In this document: positions 60,393-64,000 of the stretch, piece by piece
Layout of the letters: each line of letters starts with the position of its first letter
Numbering within the stretch: position 1 is the first letter of the stretch
NCBI GenBank assembly: GCA_947492185.1
Contig: CANLMR010000004.1
Location: 1-64,000 of the forward strand
Reading direction: 5' to 3'
DNA length: 64,000 bases
From: an uncultured Tenacibaculum sp.
GTDB lineage: Bacteria; Bacteroidota; Bacteroidia; Flavobacteriales; Flavobacteriaceae
Program-made: the position numbers and the translations under genes
Notes under the pieces: model-generated
What the model was told of the DNA's origin: nothing
What the model saw: the letters and a program-made list of their open reading frames with translations, nothing else
The model's database searches: none

Positions 60393-61674
60393 ATGTATTT
60401 AAGAAAGATTTTAATTCATCATAAGAACTAATTTTGATGGATTGTTTTTCTTTTTTTATCAGTGATTGTATTTCTTCCGGAATGGTAAGTTTTAAGTTTA
60501 ATGTACTTTCCACTACATCTAAAAACTTAACAGGATGAGCTGTTTCTAAGAAAACTCCATATTCATCTTCTTTTAATTGATGCTTTTCTAAACCTAAATA
60601 TCCAACAGCACCATGAGGATCAGAAATGTAATTTGATTCTTTGTAAATTCTTTTCATTGAATCTTTTGTTGCATTATCATCAAAAGAAAAAGAAGAAAAC
60701 CCACTTTTTAAGTTTTCAAAACTATTATTAAACAGTTTCTGAATTCGAATGAAATTACTCGGATTACCTACATCCATTGCATTTGATATTGTTGCTTTGG
60801 AAGATTTTGGTTTATACTCTCCGTTTTTCATAAACTCAGGAACGGTATCGTTTACATTTGTAGCTGCTATAAAATGACGGATAGGAAGACCTAATTTTTG
60901 AGCCATCATTCCTGCACAAATATTACCAAAGTTTCCACTTGGAACTGAAAATACTACATTTGGATGTTTTTTATATAGTTGTTTATACGCAAAGAAATAA
61001 TAAAACATTTGAGGTAACCATCGTGCAACATTTATAGAGTTTGCGGAAGTTAAAATCCTTGAAATATCTTCATCTAAAAATGCAGTTTTCACCATATCTT
61101 GACAATCATCAAAAACTCCATTCACTTCTAAAGCTGTAATGTTTTTTCCTAAAGTAGTTAACTGTTTCTCTTGAATATCGCTTACTTTACCACTAGGATA
61201 TAAGATAACAACATCTACACCATTCACTTCTAAAAATCCATTTGCTACAGCACCGCCAGTATCACCAGATGTTGCTACTAAAACAGTGACTTTTTCTGGA
61301 TTTTGATTATTAAAATAACCTAAACACCTTGCCATAAAACGCGCACCAACATCTTTAAATGCTAGGGTAGGACCATGAAATAACTCCAAGCTCCCAATGT
61401 TTTCGTGTACTTGAACAACTGGAAATTCAAAATCAATTGTTTCTGCAACAATCTTTTTTAAAGTAGATTCTGGAATTTCATCACCAACAAATTGTTTAAT
61501 GGCTTCATATGCAATTTCTTCATTAGAATATGTATCAATATTATTTATAAATTCTTCTGGTAATGGACTAAAATCTTCGGGAAAATATAATCCTCGATCA
61601 GGAGCTAATCCATTAATTACAGCTTCTTTAAAAGAAACTGCTTTTGATTGTTGATTAAGACTAAAATATTTCAT
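60391..61674 (-). CDS. thrC: Threonine synthase (ThrC)
   Basis: ThrC converts O-phosphohomoserine to threonine with PLP. At 427 residues the protein is the normal bacterial long form. The PLP Lys is Lys107 in GPTLAFKDVGARFM. SGDTGGAVANGF binds the phosphate of the cofactor, and SVPSGNFGNICAGMMA is the second family signature. It is the last gene of the thrA-thrB-thrC operon, 2 bp after thrB, and ends in the shared terminator. Confidence 0.96.
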   Translation of the reverse strand: MKYFSLNQQSKAVSFKEAVINGLAPDRGLYFPEDFSPLPEEFINNIDTYSNEEIAYEAIKQFVGDEIPESTLKKIVAETIDFEFPVVQVHENIGSLELFHGPTLAFKDVGARFMARCLGYFNNQNPEKVTVLVATSGDTGGAVANGFLEVNGVDVVILYPSGKVSDIQEKQLTTLGKNITALEVNGVFDDCQDMVKTAFLDEDISRILTSANSINVARWLPQMFYYFFAYKQLYKKHPNVVFSVPSGNFGNICAGMMAQKLGLPIRHFIAATNVNDTVPEFMKNGEYKPKSSKATISNAMDVGNPSNFIRIQKLFNNSFENLKSGFSSFSFDDNATKDSMKRIYKESNYISDPHGAVGYLGLEKHQLKEDEYGVFLETAHPVKFLDVVESTLNLKLTIPEEIQSLIKKEKQSIKISSYDELKSFLNT

Positions 61675-61676
61675 GC

Positions 61677-62606
61677 TTAGTTTTGTTCTAAAATTTTAAC
61701 TCCTTCTGTATTTATTTTTGAATAGACCATTGTAAAATCAATTCCTTTATCAGCATATGTTTCTTCAATTGCGTCGTAAACTTTTTTCGCATTTTCTTCC
61801 CCTTTACATAAGGCGAAAATTGTTGGTCCTGAACCTGAAATTCCTGCATTTAAAGCTCCGGCGTTAATCGCAGCTTCTTTTACTAAATCGAAATGAGGAA
61901 TTAAATGTTTTCTCACTGGTTCAACCACAATGTCTTGAAGTGAATTTGCAATTACTTCAAAATTTTGAGAATATAATCCACTAATTAAGCCACCAACATT
62001 AGCCCATTGTGTAACGGCATCCGCTAATGGAATGTTTTCAGGTAATACATCTCTAGCATCTTTGGTTCTTACTTTAACTTGAGGATGAATTGCAACTAAC
62101 ATTAACAGTTCTGGAACAGGAATTTTTACAATAGCTAATGGTTCATATTGTTGAACTAAAATGAATCCACCGTATAAAGCTGCGGCAACATTATCTGCAA
62201 TTTCAGAACCACAAGCTACTTTTTCTCCATACATAGCGAACTTAGTAAGTTCTAATTGAGAAAAAGGTTTGCCTAATAACTCATTAACGGCAAATGCTGC
62301 ACCTGCCGCACTTGCAGCACTGCTTCCTAAACCACTTCCTGGAGAATATCCTTTTTGTATTGAAATTTCAATTCCGAAATTTGCAGGATGTTTTTCTAAC
62401 ATTAATAATGCCACTGCGCTAGCCACATTTTTATCAGCTTCATAAGGAAGATTGGCTCCTTGAATATTAGTGATTTTAACTTCTTTATTTGAAGTTTTAG
62501 TAAATGTCATCGTATCACCTAAATCATTTACAGCAAACCCTAAACAGTCAAATCCACAAGATACGTTTGCTACTGTTGCAGGTGAGAATATTTTAATTTG
62601 ATTCAT
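61677..62606 (-). CDS. thrB: Homoserine kinase (ThrB)
   Basis: ThrB phosphorylates homoserine, a GHMP-kinase reaction in the cytoplasm. The 309 residues show the GHMP motif SPGSGLGSSAASAAGAA (ATP phosphate loop), FSPATVANVSCGFDCLGFAVNDLGD at the N-terminus and GAGLNAGISGSGPTIFALCKG near the end. Length and motifs are normal. It lies 6 bp after thrA and 2 bp before thrC, in a single operon. Confidence 0.96.
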   Translation of the reverse strand: MNQIKIFSPATVANVSCGFDCLGFAVNDLGDTMTFTKTSNKEVKITNIQGANLPYEADKNVASAVALLMLEKHPANFGIEISIQKGYSPGSGLGSSAASAAGAAFAVNELLGKPFSQLELTKFAMYGEKVACGSEIADNVAAALYGGFILVQQYEPLAIVKIPVPELLMLVAIHPQVKVRTKDARDVLPENIPLADAVTQWANVGGLISGLYSQNFEVIANSLQDIVVEPVRKHLIPHFDLVKEAAINAGALNAGISGSGPTIFALCKGEENAKKVYDAIEETYADKGIDFTMVYSKINTEGVKILEQN

Positions 62607-62612
62607 TTCAAT

Positions 62613-64000
62613 TTAGTTATTTGCAATTCGAATTACATCAGCAAAAATTCCTGAAGCTGTAACATCTGCACCAGCACCAGCACCTTTTATTTGTAATGGT
62701 TGAATTGGATATCGATCAGTAAAGAACAGTACAATATTATCACTTCCCTCTAAATTATAAAAAGGATGATCTGATGGAATATGCTGTAATCCAACCTTTG
62801 CTTTACCATTTTCAAACTCTGCCACGTATTTAAGTTTGCAATTTTGAGAATTAGCTTGAGCATAAATATCTTGAAAATGATTTTCAAACTTCGTCAGGCT
62901 TTTATAAAAGTCATCATTATTACTAGTATTCAAACTTTCTTGTGGTAAGAATGAATTATTATCAATATCTGAAAGTTCTAGTTCGAAACCACTTTCTCTT
63001 GCCAAAATTAGAATTTTACGAGCAACATCTACACCACTTAAATCTATTTTAGGATCTGGTTCTGTATATCCTTCTTCTTGTGCTTTGGTAACAATGTCGT
63101 GAAAAGTTACACTTTCATTAAAGTTATTGAATACGAAATTAAGGCTTCCGGATAAAACTGCTTGAATCTTGTGGACGCGATCACCTGAAGCTATCAAGTT
63201 TTTAAGTGTATCTATTATTGGTAATCCAGCTCCAACATTAGTTTCAAATAAGAATGGAGCATTGAATTTACTAGAAACCTTTTTTAATGTTTTGTAATTA
63301 TTAAGTTCTGATGCACAGGCAATTTTGTTGCAAGTAACTACTGCTATGTTATTTTCTAAATAGTGTTGATACATTTTAGAAACTTCCTCATTAGCAGTAT
63401 TGTCAACAAAGACACTATTTCTTAAGTTGTGTTGTTTTACTCTACTCAAAAAGCTATTTAAACTTGTTGATTCTCCTTTATTAAGTAATAGTTCTTTCCA
63501 GTTTTCTAGATCAACACCTTCATCATCAAAATGCATTTTAGTAGAGTTAGAAATACCTATAACTCTTATGTTTAATTTTAATTGACTTTGTAAATATTCT
63601 TTTTGTTTATCTAATTGTGCTAAGAAACGATTACCAACATTACCGACACCTGTTACAAATAAGTTTAGTTGTTTAACATTGTCTCCAAAGAATTGCTCAT
63701 GTAAAGTATTCAAAGCTTTTTTAGCGTCAACTCTTTTGATTACTGCTGATATATTTTTTTCAGATGCTCCTTGAGCAATAGCTCTTATGTTTACGTTGTT
63801 TTTTCCTAATGAACTAAACATTTTACCACTTAATCCTTGGTGATTTTTCATGTTGTCACCAACAATGGCAATTATGCTTAGTTCATTTTCAACTACAACA
63901 GGATCTATTTTATGTTGATCTATTTCATTGTTGAATTTTTTAGAAATACTCTTTACTGCTTTTTCAGCATCTTCTTCTAAAACACCAACACAAATAGTGT
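62613..64000 (-). CDS. thrA: Bifunctional aspartokinase/homoserine dehydrogenase, C-terminal part (ThrA)
   Basis: The gene continues beyond the right edge. The frame reads through from 62613 to 64000 without a stop, so the Met at 63851 is not its start. The visible part is the second ACT domain (NELSIIAIVGDNMKNHQGLSGKMFSSLGKNNVNIRAIAQGASEKNISAVI), then the homoserine dehydrogenase half with its Rossmann opening NLFVTGVGNVGNRFLAQL, VTCNKIACAS and the substrate region NVGAGLPIIDTL ... VLSGSLNFVFNNF ... EPDPKIDLSGVDVARKILILARE. The aspartokinase half must lie off-window. The ACT domains predict threonine feedback. First gene of the thrABC operon; the order fits transcription right to left. Confidence 0.94.
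   Translation of the reverse strand, partial: TICVGVLEEDAEKAVKSISKKFNNEIDQHKIDPVVVENELSIIAIVGDNMKNHQGLSGKMFSSLGKNNVNIRAIAQGASEKNISAVIKRVDAKKALNTLHEQFFGDNVKQLNLFVTGVGNVGNRFLAQLDKQKEYLQSQLKLNIRVIGISNSTKMHFDDEGVDLENWKELLLNKGESTSLNSFLSRVKQHNLRNSVFVDNTANEEVSKMYQHYLENNIAVVTCNKIACASELNNYKTLKKVSSKFNAPFLFETNVGAGLPIIDTLKNLIASGDRVHKIQAVLSGSLNFVFNNFNESVTFHDIVTKAQEEGYTEPDPKIDLSGVDVARKILILARESGFELELSDIDNNSFLPQESLNTSNNDDFYKSLTKFENHFQDIYAQANSQNCKLKYVAEFENGKAKVGLQHIPSDHPFYNLEGSDNIVLFFTDRYPIQPLQIKGAGAGADVTASGIFADVIRIANN

Noticed and set aside
63851..63851. Met at 63851 as the start of thrA
   Set aside because: The frame stays open to the window edge and encodes the rest of an ACT domain, so the gene is cut by the window.

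Overview
This is a 64 kb piece of an AT-rich chromosome from a marine-type Flavobacteriaceae bacterium (Bacteroidota). The evidence is the gene content (DUF4290-murA pair, flavobacterial DnaJ and DnaX variants, BtuB/BtuG and HmuY-type uptake loci), many SPII lipoproteins, TTG starts, few Shine-Dalgarno sequences and promoters of the TTG-N19/20-TAnnTTTG form. A Tenacibaculum/Polaribacter-like genus is plausible, but that is inference. I saw no tRNA, insertion sequence, prophage, integrase or CRISPR array. The window reads as core chromosome with a few outer-surface acquisition loci.

Layout. 0-3.7 kb: tRNA modification genes (mnmE, miaE) and small proteins. 3.8-13.8 kb: a giant thioester alpha-2-macroglobulin lipoprotein, a metallophosphoesterase lipoprotein, an unknown lipoprotein and pbpC, which is the known yfhM-pbpC pairing with two genes inserted. 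13.9-17.8 kb: a cation/proton antiporter and dnaX, which is split by a run of ten A residues so that gamma and tau lie in different frames. 17.9-22.1 kb: a haem-uptake locus (DUF6607, TonB receptor, DoxX-like protein, HmuY), followed by secreted msrA and a phospholipase-C-like phosphoesterase. 24.5-32.8 kb: vitamin B12 salvage and uptake. The cobU-cobT-cobS-cobC-btuF operon runs left, while a second BtuF-like gene, a cobalamin riboswitch, btuB and a BtuG-like beta-propeller run right.

32.8-36.2 kb: conserved membrane protein, secreted M20 peptidase, DUF3307 and SatD, with dyad symmetries upstream of satD. 36.2-42.6 kb: UvrD/PcrA helicase, DUF4290-murA (MurA has Asp in place of the catalytic Cys), grpE and dnaJ (half a zinc domain). 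42.6-43.1 kb: two good promoters, a possible ~70-nt small transcript and rnpB (RNase P RNA). 43.4-48.5 kb: two unrelated aconitases in tandem. 48.6-53.7 kb: YfcC transporter plus ArgE-like deacetylase, a Crp/Fnr regulator and, behind a Crp-type palindrome, a lipoprotein built of five 110-residue repeats. 53.7-60.3 kb: M23 peptidase, DUF6495, lipocalin-like protein, zinc-less class III sirtuin, TrmH methyltransferase, SGNH hydrolase, topoisomerase III and a small secreted protein. 60.4-64 kb: the thrABC operon, with thrA running off the right edge.

The most interesting items are the dnaX slippery run, the repeat lipoprotein with its putative Crp-like operator, the small-RNA candidate before rnpB, and the dyads upstream of satD. 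I did not find a clearly novel multi-gene system such as a defence island.
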